Shown here: positions 52,492 to 63,526 of the stretch, piece after piece
Numbering within the stretch: position 1 is the first letter of the stretch
How the letters are laid out: every line of letters starts with the position of its first letter
Origin: Aedes albopictus
Taxonomy: Eukaryota; Arthropoda; Insecta; Diptera; Culicidae
Length of the DNA stretch: 64,000 nt
NCBI RefSeq assembly: GCF_035046485.1
Contig: NC_085137.1
Location: forward strand, 499,182,536-499,246,535
Direction of reading: 5' to 3'
Translations under genes and position numbers: made by a program
Notes under the pieces: generated by a model
The model's input: only the letters and a program-made list of their open reading frames with translations
Database searches by the model: none
What the model was told of the DNA's origin: nothing

Positions 52492-52709
52492 GGGTAGCGA
52501 AGCACTTGGGCAGCGGCCGGTATTTTGGGCGCTCTTCGCTATAACTCAGTCAATTACAAACCAATTGACTTGACATTTTGTACACGGCTAGATACTTTAC
52601 GTATATCATCGAATTCCAAAAATGATGTCAATTGGTTCAGAATTGGCTGAGTTATAGCAGAAAAGTGCCCAAAATAGGACCCCTGCCGAGATGGTTCCAC
52701 TTTCCTATG
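52492..52709. mobile_element. MITE, diverged GGGTCTGGGACC relative
   Basis: Left end GGGTAGCGAAGCACTTGGGC and a similar inverted right end. Shared inner blocks are TATTTTGGGC, CTATAACTCAG and AACCAATTGAC. The left flank is TA; the right flank is TATG. Confidence 0.7.
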
Positions 52710-52711
52710 TC

Positions 52712-54294
52712 ATTGTTGCCACAAAACTCTGCAACAGCTCTCCGTTTTCGCTCATTTCCCCGTACTTCTGTAGTTCTATCAATGTGAACAATAACATGTG
52801 TTGAAAACTCCCTATTCAATTCAAAATTATTATGAATATCTTTAATCACTCCATAGACCACCTCACGGCGAAATTCTATCTCTTTTGCTCCTTCAGAGAG
52901 TTTGAAAACAACAGGACCAGTACCTGTCAAATTTGACAGGTGTTGGTCCTGTTGTTTTATAATTTCCCGTAGGAGAGAAAGAGAGCGATTTCTTGATGAC
53001 GTCACCGTGCAATGGGCAATAGCTGAAAAAAATAAACATAGAGTGACAAAAAATTTAATCCGTAGAAGAAACGATGAACGAGAATGTTAGTGCAAAGCCA
53101 AATGCACAGAGGTCACTTGCCGTTTCCCCAAAAGAGAAGCTCTAATTTATGTGAGCTTTGGGTATTTCATTCGACCAAAGTAATACTTAGGGGTTGAAGA
53201 CAATAGCGTCAAAGCATAAATCTACTGGTTGACAGTTCACCAGCATTATCTATCCACTTCCTGTCTGCATTGTGTATATTGCGACGTATGCGGAAGTCTA
53301 GACTGGGGACGCTACGAATTCAACTGATGAATAAATAAACTTCTCCCCATCCACGTTGAGCCGCATAGTAGCTCTTCCCGAATATTGCCCGGGTATTACA
53401 CCAACTCCCTACGAAAATGTGATGTGATGGCGCAGCAGCAGCAGGAAACAATCTGTGGAATAATTATCATGCACGAGTCTCTAATTGCCACCACCTCGTG
53501 GCTTACATAGGTAGCTACCGCTATACATGCTGCATATCTCCATAGTGCACAATTCGTTTCGCTTCAACGACAATAAACTGAAATCGCGTCGTTTCTCCCA
53601 CGCTTGTTTTTCGCAATTTCTGTTATCATCTCCCGCGAAACGATAGCCAGTTGTCCATTCCTACCGTCAGCTAAATTGTTCCCCGTTGTAGCGGTGACCG
53701 CTTCCCCAACTTAAGTGGCGCTATGTCCAGGTCAATTAACTTCGACCCTACTGTAGCTGTAGGTATTCCCGACGTATAGCGTTCAGCTTGAGTGACCACT
53801 GCAGGTCAGGAGTGCACATGCAAACTGTAACATGCGACAGTAGCAAGACGGTTCGATTGCTTCCGCTTCTTGAAGTTGAGGGTCAACGAACGACCCGCAT
53901 GCACAGTGTGTCACAGCAGGTACGACGACGACGACGACGGATGGAAAGAACTGCAGGGTCCATTGTTCTATAGTGTCGCTGGCCGAAGAATTGCCAATTA
54001 TTGTGAGGTGTGGCAAGTGCACGTAAAATGTGGATGAACGTTCGTATTGCTTCTGCTTCGTTACATCCCAAAATGGGACAGAACCTATTCTCAGGGCAAA
54101 GTTTCATTTCTAGGGCAAATTCTGTTCTTAGTCGCTAGTATTCTTGCGGGACTGGGGGTCAAACACTATGGCTTTTATCCCAATCAATCTAGATTTGCGA
54201 TTTATTACCATTATAAATATTGAACTGAGATTGTGTCCCTACATTAAAACTAAAACCACAGACAAATAGACGTATCACTTCGAACAAATTGCGA
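52712..54294. other. 1.6-kb mostly unique sequence, no supported gene
   Basis: Mixed composition with a CGACGACGACGACGG run at 53924-53939 and a short hairpin (CAGTACCTGTC / GACAGGTGTTGG) near 52918-52948. Frames up to 117 codons exist but none is recognisable. Confidence 0.4.
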
Positions 54295-54412
54295 CAGAAA
54301 TCAACTGAGAATTTCCTCTGCCAACGGTCATTTTGCATGTGTAATCTTGTAGTAGGCACGAAGATAATCTATGCTCAAGACAGTCAACGAAATTTTCATC
54401 ACGAAAAGTTCC
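54295..54412 (-). mobile_element. Feilai-type SINE body fragment
   Basis: The minus strand reads GAGCATAGATTATCTTCGTG, CACATGCAAAATGACC, GTTGGCAGAGGAA, matching the body of the copy at 55183. Both ends are missing. Confidence 0.65.
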
Positions 54413-55148
54413 AAACCGCTAAGTAGATGGCGATAGTAAGCAGACGTCAAAGAAGTGCAAAAACGATGCGAGCGACGTGAGCGAGCGATTTATGAACTGA
54501 AAAGTATTTGAGCTGCTATTGCTAAGAAGAGGAGTAAAGCTTCCTTCCATTCTATAGTTTCACCCAGGTCGACTACACTACGGGAGGTCCCACAGGTTAG
54601 GTGATATTATGCAATTATGTATCGATTTTTCAATGCCATTCAATTATTTAAACATTATGCGAAACACTTTGTGCGGCGGCAACAATGCACCGATCGTATA
54701 ACAGACGGTGGTGGCGCTGTGGTTCGGGACGCGCATACACGCGATACGGTTCAATGACAACCCTTTATTGCTCGTAAACAAACGGCAATCCATGTATGAA
54801 TGCATAGAATTGAATTCTTTTCATTTCACGAAATACGAAACTAAGCATAATGATTGTTTGGTTTGGTTAGGTTCTATTTCGCAGTCGGGTAGAGTTAGAG
54901 TTGGCTGAACCGTAGAGTAGGTAGTATGGCATACGGGGTATGACTGGATTACGTAAAATTTACGGCTCTCAATCACAAAAAAAGCATTGATTATTTTTGA
55001 TCATCGCCAACATTTTTCTGAGCTTGAAAATACAGTTATATGTTTTTCTCATTTTTAATTTGAAATCCATGGGTTCTAACGTTAAAGAAGTCATTATCGG
55101 TATCTACCGACATCACTCTAACTCACTCATGTACATAGGGTCAACACA
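54413..55148. other. Unassigned intergenic sequence
   Basis: No bounded element or gene recognised. Confidence 0.4.
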
Positions 55149-55607
55149 AGGGGTCATTCAAATATGACGTCCATCGTTTGGGCCCATATAGCCGAGGCGG
55201 TAAACGCACGGGTATTCAGCATGACCATGCTGAGGGTGATGGGTTCGATTCCCGGTCGGTCCAGGATCTTTTCGTAAAGGAAATTTCCTTGACTTCCTTG
55301 GGCATAGAGTATCTTCGTGCCTGCCACACGAAATACACATGCAAAATGGTCATTGGCAGAGGAAGCTCTCAGTTAAAAACTGTGGAAGTGCTCACAGAAC
55401 ACTAAGCTGAGAAGCAGGTTTTGTCCCAGTGAGGACGTTACGCCAAGAAGAGGAGAGAGAGAGAGGAGTCCATCGTGTGGGGAGAGAGGTGGTCTGAGAA
55501 AGTGTGACACTCCATATAATAGGCATGCGAAAAAGCGTAACAGACGGGGGGAGGGGGGCCTAAACATCTTGAAAAATGATGGATGTCATTGTATTTGAAT
55601 AGTCCCT
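55149..55607. mobile_element. MITE hosting a Feilai insertion
   Basis: The left end AGGGGTCATTCAAATATGAC pairs with the complement of the right end (AGGGACTATTCAAATACAAT), and both continue into GTCCATC or CATCCATC. A G-rich core (GGGGGGAGGGGGGCC at 55545-55559) resembles that of the MITE at 14867. A Feilai SINE splits it. Confidence 0.7.
55183..55467 (+). mobile_element. Feilai SINE, near full length
   Basis: A 14-bp duplication, GTCCATCGTTTGGG at 55169-55182 and GTCCATCGTGTGGG at 55468-55481 (one mismatch), marks the insertion. Head with A-box TAGCCGAGGCGGTAAACGC and B-box GGGTTCGATTCCC; body GGAAATTTCCTTGACTTCC, GAAGCTCTCAGTTAAAAACTG, GTTACGCCAAGAAGAGG; GA-rich tail. Confidence 0.9.
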
Positions 55608-55660
55608 GAAAGATCTGCATCCGCACTTGGGCAGTGTCGGTCATCCACATCTGGATAACT

Positions 55661-55707
55661 GACACTGAGGAAGATCACAAGTGGTAGTCGAAATACGCGT
55701 ATCTGTC
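55661..55707 (+). ncRNA. Hammerhead ribozyme of a second PLE family
   Basis: GACA/TGTC helix I, CTGAGGA core plus extra A, helix II with CAC/GTG inner pairs, GAAA, palindromic helix III ATACGCGTAT, predicted cleavage after C55703. The plan equals that at 35391-35437 but helix II and III sequences differ with pairing kept. The following AATAAGCA..ATAG...GAATTAAAAG also resembles the PLE leader. No RT nearby, so this is a solitary tail. Confidence 0.75.
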
Positions 55708-55784
55708 AAAGAATAAGCAAAATAGGGCGGAATTAAAAGATAAAAAAATTGATGACACTCATTCGAAGAGGGTAGTCGGTTCAA

Positions 55785-56235
55785 AACCTGAAGCAACTCC
55801 TGGAGGAATCTCTGGAAGAAATCCTGGAGTAACTTCTGAACAAATTCCTGGCGGAATCCTTGGAGAGATTGCTGGCGGAATCCCTGGAAAAATCCTGGAG
55901 AAGTTTCTGAATGTATACATGAAGATAGTCCTGGAGAAACCACTAGAGGAATTCTTGGAGAAATCTCTGAAGAAATAATTTGAGAATTTCCTGGAGGCAT
56001 CGCTGGAGAAATCCCTGGACAAATGCCTGAAGTATTCCCTAGATAAATTTCTGGAGAAAACCCTGGAGGAAGCCCAGGAGGAAACCCTGCAGGAATTCCA
56101 GGAGAAATTCCTAGAGGACTTACTGCAGAAATTCCTGCATGAATTCCTGGAGAAAATCCTGGGAGAAAATCTGAAGGAATCCCAGGATGAATTCCTGGAG
56201 TAATCTCTAGAGAAATTCTGGTATGAATTCCTTTC
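55785..56235. repeat. GGAATTCCTGGA minisatellite block
   Basis: Clear tandem variants of 'gaattcctggagaaat'. Two minus frames of 211 and 168 codons overlap here in different phases, which shows that the openness is a repeat property. Confidence 0.8.
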
Positions 56236-56618
56236 ATTTTCATTTTGCAGCATTTGGTGGGGCAATAAGAGCGCAAGTCAATCCAAAGCCGAAGATCAGG
56301 GAGGGGTAATGGCCGTAATAGTCCGTGCGGACGACATGAACACCATCGGAAGGGTAAAGGTATAGGTTGGGGAAAGGAATTGGATTAGACTTGTGGCACA
56401 ATTTAAATAATACTGCGAAATTTGATGAAACATAAGTTTAACAATGTAACTCATTATCATCGAATCCAATCATAAAATACTAGTAAAAGTTAAATATGAA
56501 ATATTGAGTTTGTTGTTTAGATGACGAGATCCGTGCTTTCGGTATTTGCAAGGCAGTCATTGAGACGGCCATCTTTGGATTCGCTCATATATATCCTTAA
56601 ATTTGATCGTAGCAACCC
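56236..56618. other. Unassigned sequence
   Basis: Nothing recognised. Confidence 0.35.
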
Positions 56619-57235
56619 GGAACAAAGCTTTTTCAATCTATATTAGCGTCCAAAACAACAAAATATGGGAGCGATTGGTAGCTTCCCCGTATTCCACATT
56701 GCGATTGAAATTTGTATGGAAGTAAGCATGGAAAAACGTACTTTTTAGCATTTTATTCATAAGTTGAATTCTTTTGTTTAATACCATGTAACTAATGACG
56801 TTAAAATATAGCCTAGAAAATGCCGAAAAACTTTGCCGAAGACCGCAAAGTGATCCAACGCTTGTGAAAAAAAATATTCGCCTGGTAACTTAGGCCAAAA
56901 ATTGAGATTTTATTATTGATGTTATTCCTTTACATGTTAAACATTAAGCACCACCGGGCAATCTGTACGTTATAACTTTTTTCACAAGTGTTGGATCACT
57001 TCGCAGTCTTCGGCAAAGTTTTTCGGCATATCCTAGGCTATACTTCAACGTCATTAGTTTGATTGTTTTAGACGAAAAATTTCAATTTATTAGAAAAATG
57101 CAAAAAAGCACGTTTTTCCATACTAAATTTCATACAAATTTCAATCGCAATGCGGAATACGGGGAAGCAACCAATCGCTCCCAAATTGTGCACAGTTGTT
57201 TTGGACGCTAGAAGGAATCGAAAAAGCTTTGTTCC
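56619..57235. mobile_element. 617-bp foldback element
   Basis: Arms starting GGAACAAAGCTTTTTC are inverted. They continue through TATTCCACATTGCGATTG / CAATCGCAATGCGGAATA and GCCGAAAAACTTTGCCGAAG and its complement to near the centre (about 56930). A half copy (right arm only) lies at 61374-61495. Confidence 0.75.
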
Positions 57236-57527
57236 GAAAAATCGACTTTGTTGACCCAGTCTAATGGTTACTAAAGAACTCCTAAAAAAAATTCCGGAAC
57301 TATTTGTCAAAAGCAGGCCCTAAAATTATAACAATTATGTAATTGAAAAATAAGAAATGAAAACAAAAAACAATTGGAAGCCATTAGGTTTGATTACAGT
57401 TTGATGTAGAAATGGGGGTTGGGGTTTCATAAAATGTCAGGATATAAAGCAAGGAAGAACTGATCCTTCGAACACTGGCAATGTTGGCAGGTAAAATGCT
57501 TTCCAGCAGTGTTGCAGAGATATCAAA

Positions 57528-59131
57528 CAGTAATAGACATTCGTTTAGCCGAGAACAAAAAAAGTGTCAGGAAATTCATACAAAAAATTTTATGATAAAA
57601 CTTTTTTATCGTAGTAATAGTATATCTAAGACAGTTTTATAAAAATGTGATACAATTAACTTACACTGAAACAAAACCAAGGGTAAAAGCCCTTCAAATT
57701 TCATTTTTTGCCTAGACATTCGTTCAGCCGAGGTAAATGAAAAATTGGTTTTCAATGGATTTTTTGCAATTTCGTGAGTATATTTCGAGAATATACTCCA
57801 AGGCATTTAGTTTATGACGTGTTAGCAAGATATTTGACCTTAAAAGTTTATTTATTTGTGAAATTCAGAGAAATATTATAAAAAATAACCCGATAAGGAG
57901 AAGCGACGATTAACAAATTTATTTAAGAAACCTGATTTCTGTAAACACTCAAACGTAAGCTAGATTAGCAGTTTTGAAAATATGGCACAGAATTATTGTC
58001 AGAAATGTTCAAATTATTGCATAAAATGTCATGAAAAAAATAAGTATATTGGTTTTTAGTTGGTTAAACTTTAAAATGGGATTGATAAAAGCTAAAATAA
58101 ATAGTTCTGCATTGAAATAAAGTCGTGCCCTAATGCCTGTGGAGTATACCTGTTTGATACTACCATTACTAAATGAGCTAGAAGACTGCAAAGTGAAAGA
58201 ACTGCAAGAAGTGTCAGATTTTGTGTACCCTGTTTATTCAAAAGCAGATGCTCATACAAAAATGCAAGATTTGGTTAAATAATTGGCTTATTTCATTCAA
58301 TCTGGAGAAATATATTATAAATGAGTCTTAGTTGTGAACCACATTCATTTTTAACATGATTTATTTGAAAAGAATGTCTAAATTATGAAACAAGTAGTTT
58401 ATGCTAGAAATTTGAATACTTTCGGTGCCATTTCTCGAAATATGAGCCGTCCAATGTATATTATTTCAGCCAGAATACAGTCTAGAAGATATTGGGAGCT
58501 ATAAGAAGACGTAATAGTAGTAAACGCTGTGATTTATGCAAGTGAAACCATCATATTTCATCAAAACAATACTTGAATACGTGATTTTTTATGGTTTGTG
58601 TTATTTTTTTCTGTTAAAAACGTTGTTTTTCGCAAAATTTCAACCTGTTTTGGTCATGAAACTTTCATTAGATTATTTTGAAACACTTCCGATAAAAATA
58701 ACTACATCAAATCTCAATTGAGAAACATTTAAAATATTATGACATATTTATATGAGATGCATACAAAATTAATATGGCAACACTTCCAAAAACGATCTAA
58801 TTCATGATTTACAAGTCGATCTGTAATGCAGATCACCATATAAAATGACTTTGTTGGATATTTTTCGAAATTTGATAGTTTTTCATTGTGGAATTCTAAA
58901 AATTGTACAATTCGGCTAAACGAATGTCTAGGCAAAAAATGACATTTGAAGGGTTTTTACCCTCGTTTTTGTTTCAGTGTATATGTAAGTGTGATGTATC
59001 ACATTTTTATAAAACAGTACTAGATATGCTATCACTACGATAAAAAAGTTTTATCATAAAATCTTTTGTATGAGTTTCTTGGCACTTTTTTTAATTTTTT
59101 TTTAGCTCGGCTAAAGGAATGTCTATCACTG
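57528..59131. mobile_element. Tc1-like element with IR/DR ends, non-autonomous
   Basis: Ends CAGT.ATAGACATTCGTTTA and complement; the right flank is TA, the left flank has decayed to AA. The arms extend over 200 bp. Each arm holds a second copy of GACATTCGTTTAGCCGA: outer at 57536 and inner at 57715 on the left, with the mirrored pair ending at 58928 and 59123 on the right. Paired sites in each long TIR match the IR/DR plan of Sleeping Beauty-type Tc1 elements. The 1.6-kb length suits such a transposon, but no transposase frame over about 60 codons remains. Confidence 0.8.
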
Positions 59132-59311
59132 TATACGTAAACATCGTTTTTATTTTTAATCACTTAACCTAATTTACAGCTCTATTGTCCACTAGGGCAC
59201 TACGTGAGCGAATTCAATTGACAGCTGCACATACAATTTGTACAGCGCCTAGATGTATATAAGTATACATGGTAGAATGATGAGCACAAAGATGATGATG
59301 GATGGTCGTTG

Positions 59312-59532
59312 TTCCTTTTCCAGTCCGATTGGGGGTCCATTATGAGTAGCAGTTTGCCGACGTCCAGGTATCCAGGTCCATTTGAGCCATGGGGCTCAGA
59401 AGAGGGTCAGTGTCAGCCGCTCTCGGGAGAAAGGCTACTGACAAAAAATGCAAGTGCCGGGGCTGGGAATCAAACCCATGATCATCCGCATATGAAGCGA
59501 ACGTGTGACCAACTACGCCACGGACCCCGACT
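59312..59532 (-). mobile_element. tRNA-derived SINE, third family
   Basis: On the minus strand the head reads GGGTCCGTGGCGTAGTTGGT (A-box) and GGGTTTGATTCCCAGCCCC (B-box), followed by a body of about 130 bp with CTCTTCTGAGCCCCATGG. Unrelated in its body to Feilai or the 12281 family. No TSD was fixed. Confidence 0.65.
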
Positions 59533-59569
59533 ACCTGAATATCGTTGACATAGTTCTTTACAAATTTGA

Positions 59570-60268
59570 GCCTGTCACGAGTAAAATGCAAAAAAAAAGT
59601 ATGTTTTTCCATACTAAAAAGTAACTTGTTTTCCCATACGAATTTCAAAGAGTTAAATTTTTTCCTGTCACGGTATTTTGATTCTCGATAATCAATTATT
59701 TGTACAGCCAGATCTCATTCTGCTTAAGGCATGTTACCAGTTTTATTTTTCTGTTACATGTTCGATTTTAGCTTGTGAATATTCTACTAATTTTAATGTG
59801 CGTTTATAGGGTTCTTCCATCACTCAAGAGAAATATAGCCCTAGCAACCGGAGTGGTTGCATACATTAAGTTCATTCCTGGCGACAAATGACTGCAAGAC
59901 AGGCAAACCGCTCCCTAGCAGGGACATCAAAATGCTGCTGTCTTGCATTAAAACCCGATTCGGGATTGCCAATTAGGATTAGTTTTCCTAAACACAAATA
60001 AGCTATGAAAACAGAATAAATACTGTTAACAAAAATGGAATCAGCCAAACAAAACACTGATGGACCAAAACCAATAAATGAAACCTCGTCATCCTGTGAT
60101 CGTAAATTGTTTTTCTTTTGAGGATAACTGGCCACTTTTATGTTTTGTGTTGTAAATGTGAATTCGTGTAGTTATATTTTAATGTACATTTGAAATGTTC
60201 TATTTATCTGTCGTAATGAAAAATGAAATAGAGCATTTATAGGGTTCCGTCATTGTTTGTCCGTAATT
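59570..60268. other. Unassigned sequence, possible LTR remnant
   Basis: 59580-59650 has fragments of the 56619 foldback. The sequence up to 60268 precedes a primer-site-like motif and could be an LTR, but I found no matching second LTR or clear start. Confidence 0.35.
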
Positions 60269-60286
60269 TGGCACCCAACGCGGGCT
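60269..60286 (+). other. Possible retroviral-type primer-binding site
   Basis: TGGCACCCAACGCGGGCT has the TGG start and form of a site complementary to a tRNA 3' end, preceded by AATT as in some gypsy-group LTR ends. Without paired LTRs or gag-pol this is only a hint of a decayed LTR element. Confidence 0.35.
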
Positions 60287-61007
60287 ATTATTATATTTTT
60301 TTTATTTGTAATAGGCACTGAATATCCTGGTTTTTAATATCTAATATTCCTCAGCTGGGAACGCAAGGAATTTGCTGAGACAGTGCGCGAGTTATAGTTT
60401 TGCTTGTGTGTTGATGTTATTGGTTGGCTGTAGAACTCATTAGTAAATGGATATCTTGCCAATTCGAATGATAATGTACTAAATTGTTGTGCTGGGGTGA
60501 TTGTGTATCTGAAATAGGCAAGCAAATTATTATCGTTTGGCGGAGAAGCTGCTGCAAGGAGTAGTCTGCTGGACCTTGGACGTGGAGTAAATTCGGAATT
60601 ACACGCTCGTCATGATGATGCTGTTGGAAAGTTGGGATCAGGATTGATGTGTAGCCGTTTTCACACCTTTTGAACTTTCATCAGTATAACCGGTGAGATC
60701 TTTCTGATTTGATTCTTTTGATTTGTGTTAAGTAACATAATTGTAAAACATATTGATAACACATAATTTCTGGTCAACACGGGGTGGAAACACCTTGCTG
60801 GTTGTACACAGATGTGGCGTGTTGCTGCTGATGGTTATAGAACACGCAACAGCCGGTAAATTGTTTTTTTTTTAAGTTCATCGTGGTGTTATGATTTTTT
60901 CTACAAATTTTCTGTAGCGATTGTGTTTCTTATGTAATGGGATATTTCATTCTGTACTACAATCGTGAGGGGATCATCATATTTTATCTCGTTTATGAGA
61001 GCGAGTA
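60287..61007. other. Unassigned sequence
   Basis: No recognised gene; could be leader of the putative LTR element. Confidence 0.35.
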
Positions 61008-61368
61008 ATGGCGCTTAAGCCTAGGCTTTCGAGCCAGGACACAAGGGTTAAACTCCTATGTCCCATCCCAGGAAGAAAGCTCCAACGAAGTTACATTAAT
61101 TTTCTTAGCAACGTCACTCCCAACGTATTAACTTTGCATTCATACCGCAACTATGTATACGGAGCGGCTGACGAGATGTCGCCGTTCCTTGGTTTATTCC
61201 AAATGTATTAAATGATGTTGGCCTGGCCGCTTGAATACTTGTAATGCATCTCCGATACACTGCAAGTATTGACAATGACAAGAAAAATGATAAAAATAGC
61301 CGAGTTTATCATTTTTCAGGATTCTTCCAAGAGATGGCTGTGTATGTGTAGACTAGACTAGACTATAC
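61008..61368 (+). mobile_element. LINE-like 3' region with TAGAC-repeat tail
   Basis: The stretch ends with CCAAGAGATGGCTGTGTATG and GTAGACTAGACTAGACTA, the same terminus that was inserted alone, with a long TSD, at 8578-8617. That second insertion shows this is a true retroelement 3' end. A 67-codon frame at 61008-61211 may be chance. The 5' boundary is uncertain and the clade is not determined. Confidence 0.55.
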
Positions 61369-61373
61369 TAAAT

Positions 61374-61495
61374 CCCATACGAATTTCAAACGCAATGCGG
61401 AATGCAGGGATACAACCAATCGCGTCCAGATTTAGAGCAGTTGTTACAGACCATAAAAGGAATCGAAAAAGCTTCGTTCCAAAAAACGACCTTGT
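61374..61495 (+). mobile_element. Half copy of the 56619 foldback family
   Basis: Contains CGCAATGCGGAATGCAGGG, AACCAATCGCGTCCAGA and GGAATCGAAAAAGCTTCG, matching only the right arm of 56619-57235, and then the same GTTGACCCAGTC continuation seen at 57250. Confidence 0.65.
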
Positions 61496-61676
61496 TGACC
61501 CAGTCCTTATATCGAACGTCAAATAAACGTATAAATTACAATAAAATATGATGTAGGTTCATGCAGACGATTATTAAACTACAGTAGCAAAACAAGGGAG
61601 ATGAAGACCCCATTACACATGAACAAATATTTCACATCAATTCAAGATTGCCATAATTTGCTTTGTGTTGTGTATA

Positions 61677-62176
61677 CAGTGATAGACATTCGTTTAGCCG
61701 AGGCCAAAAAATTTTCAAAAAAGTGTCAGGAAACTCATACAAAAGATTTTATTATAAAACTTTTTATCGTAGTGATAGTATATCTAGTATTGTTTTATAA
61801 AACATGACACTTACATATACACTGAAACAAAAACGAGGGTAAAAACCCTTCAAATGTAATTTTTTGCCTAAACATTCGTTTAACCGAATTGTACATTTTT
61901 TGGAATTCGAAACTAACAAATTTTGAAAAATATCCAACAAAATCATTTTATATGGTAACCTGCATTATAGATCGACTTGTAAATCATAAATTAGATCATT
62001 TTTGGAAGTGTTGCCGTATTAATTTTACATGCATCTCATATAAATATGCCATAATATTGTAGTCCTAGATATGCTATCACTACGATAAAAAAGTTTTATC
62101 ATAAAATCTTTAGTATGAGTTTCCTGACACTTTTTTGAAAATTTTTTGGCCTCGGCTAAACGAATGTCTATCACTG
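61677..62176. mobile_element. 500-bp Tc1-like MITE, IR/DR family
   Basis: Ends CAGTGATAGACATTCGTTTA and complement, left flank TA. Its left 400 bp match the inverted right part of the 57528 element, including the inner site (ACATTCGTTTAACCGA near 61873). The right end keeps only the outer arm. It is an internal-deletion or rearranged derivative of the longer element. Confidence 0.8.
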
Positions 62177-63354
62177 TTTGATAAGCCTTCAATAAATTAA
62201 ATCGTTCACGACCTGCATCACCTACCGGAGTTTGTTGACACCCTAATCCCATCAATCCTCAATAATTGACAGCAATGTGTCCGAAAACAGTTGATAAGAA
62301 TCAACAACGAAAGTGTCCCTTTGTATCATAATAGGCATCATTTAACTTAAGCCAATAAATAACTGTTACTAATACCACCGGTAAAAAGATAAGACTTCAA
62401 GTTGTAGGTAACGATAACACTTTGATTGCTTCTAATCAATTCTTGTGTCAACAGTCCTAATCAGTCACTGTCTAGTTTTTTACTCTTCTACTCATATGTA
62501 TTGGCATCCATACTTGGCTGTTCTTCATTGATGAAAACGAACTTGTCCGAAGGCTTTGAAAGTGTTTTAACTCTCTTATCGTAAATTGATACGCGTCGCC
62601 GTATCTTAAAATAAGTCACGACGGCCTTCTAATCTTAATTGCACTGATTTGAAAACGTTTGAAGTACCTACGAACAAATGCCAGAAAGCCGACACAACTT
62701 CCATGAGTGTGGACGCGGATTCGTCATCTCCCGCAGGTGGTATTTGACCAACTTGAATAGGAACAATCGATCCACCAAAGTTCCCACCATTATTGTGATT
62801 CATTCGATTCATTTGATAACGGTCCACTCCGTATCTAATGCACAACAACGGACGATGACGTCGGCGACGAACCGCCAGTGATAACAAAGTCCATACACTA
62901 TGGTTATTTGTACGAAAAAGTGTCGCCAGTAATGGTCCCCACCTACTCCGGTTCGCGTGTCATCGTTATTGTTATTATAAGAGGAGAGGGCCAACATCTG
63001 TTTACAGTGCTACCCGCGGTCAGTGTCGAATTCATTTTTCAATTAGAAACACTGGTCCATCCTGGGACGTGTGCTGCTGGCCTTTTGGGGAACAGCTACA
63101 TGCATGCTGCAGTCGTGTGCAAAATTAATATAAATTTATGGTTTTATTCGATGGGGGTACCGTGAAGTGGGATAACATTGAAAGCAATATGAGGCTAATA
63201 GTATTCAATTGGAGATTCATAGAAGATCTCGTATCTAATTTACATTCATATTCCAAAGCATAAGCAAAAATGCACGGAAAGTTCTCCTCCTAGGTACTGC
63301 TACTTTTCCTACTTTTTACCCTTCTTACACCCATAAGAAGCGTATAAATATCGC
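62177..63354. other. 1.2-kb mostly unique sequence
   Basis: 62600-63150 is of mixed composition with frames up to 95 codons on both strands, none recognisable. No element boundary was found. Confidence 0.4.
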
Positions 63355-63500
63355 TCGAAAAACCGACTTTCGATCCGAGGCCCGGAGGGCCGAGTCTCAT
63401 ATACCAATGAACTCAGCTCGAAGAACTGAGCAAATGTCTGTATGTGTGTGTGTGTGTGTGTATGTGTGTATGTGTGTGTGTGTGTGTGTATGTGCGTTAC
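63355..63500 (+). repeat. Dispersed repeat with GT microsatellite, copy 2
   Basis: Starts with 'accgactttcgatccgaggcc' and a GGCCCGGAGGGCC hairpin, then a TACCAATGAACTCAGCTCGA segment and a GT/AT microsatellite at 63437-63492. Related to 8545-8730. It leads directly into the 185-bp tandem repeat. Confidence 0.65.
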
Positions 63501-63526
63501 AAAAAAAGTCACGTACGTTTCTCAGT

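Noticed and set aside
55641..56276. 211- and 168-codon minus-strand frames rich in Pro-Gly-Ile or Ser-Arg
   Set aside because: They overlap in different phases over the GGAATTC minisatellite; the same effect occurs at 12.9-14 kb and 51.4-51.8 kb.
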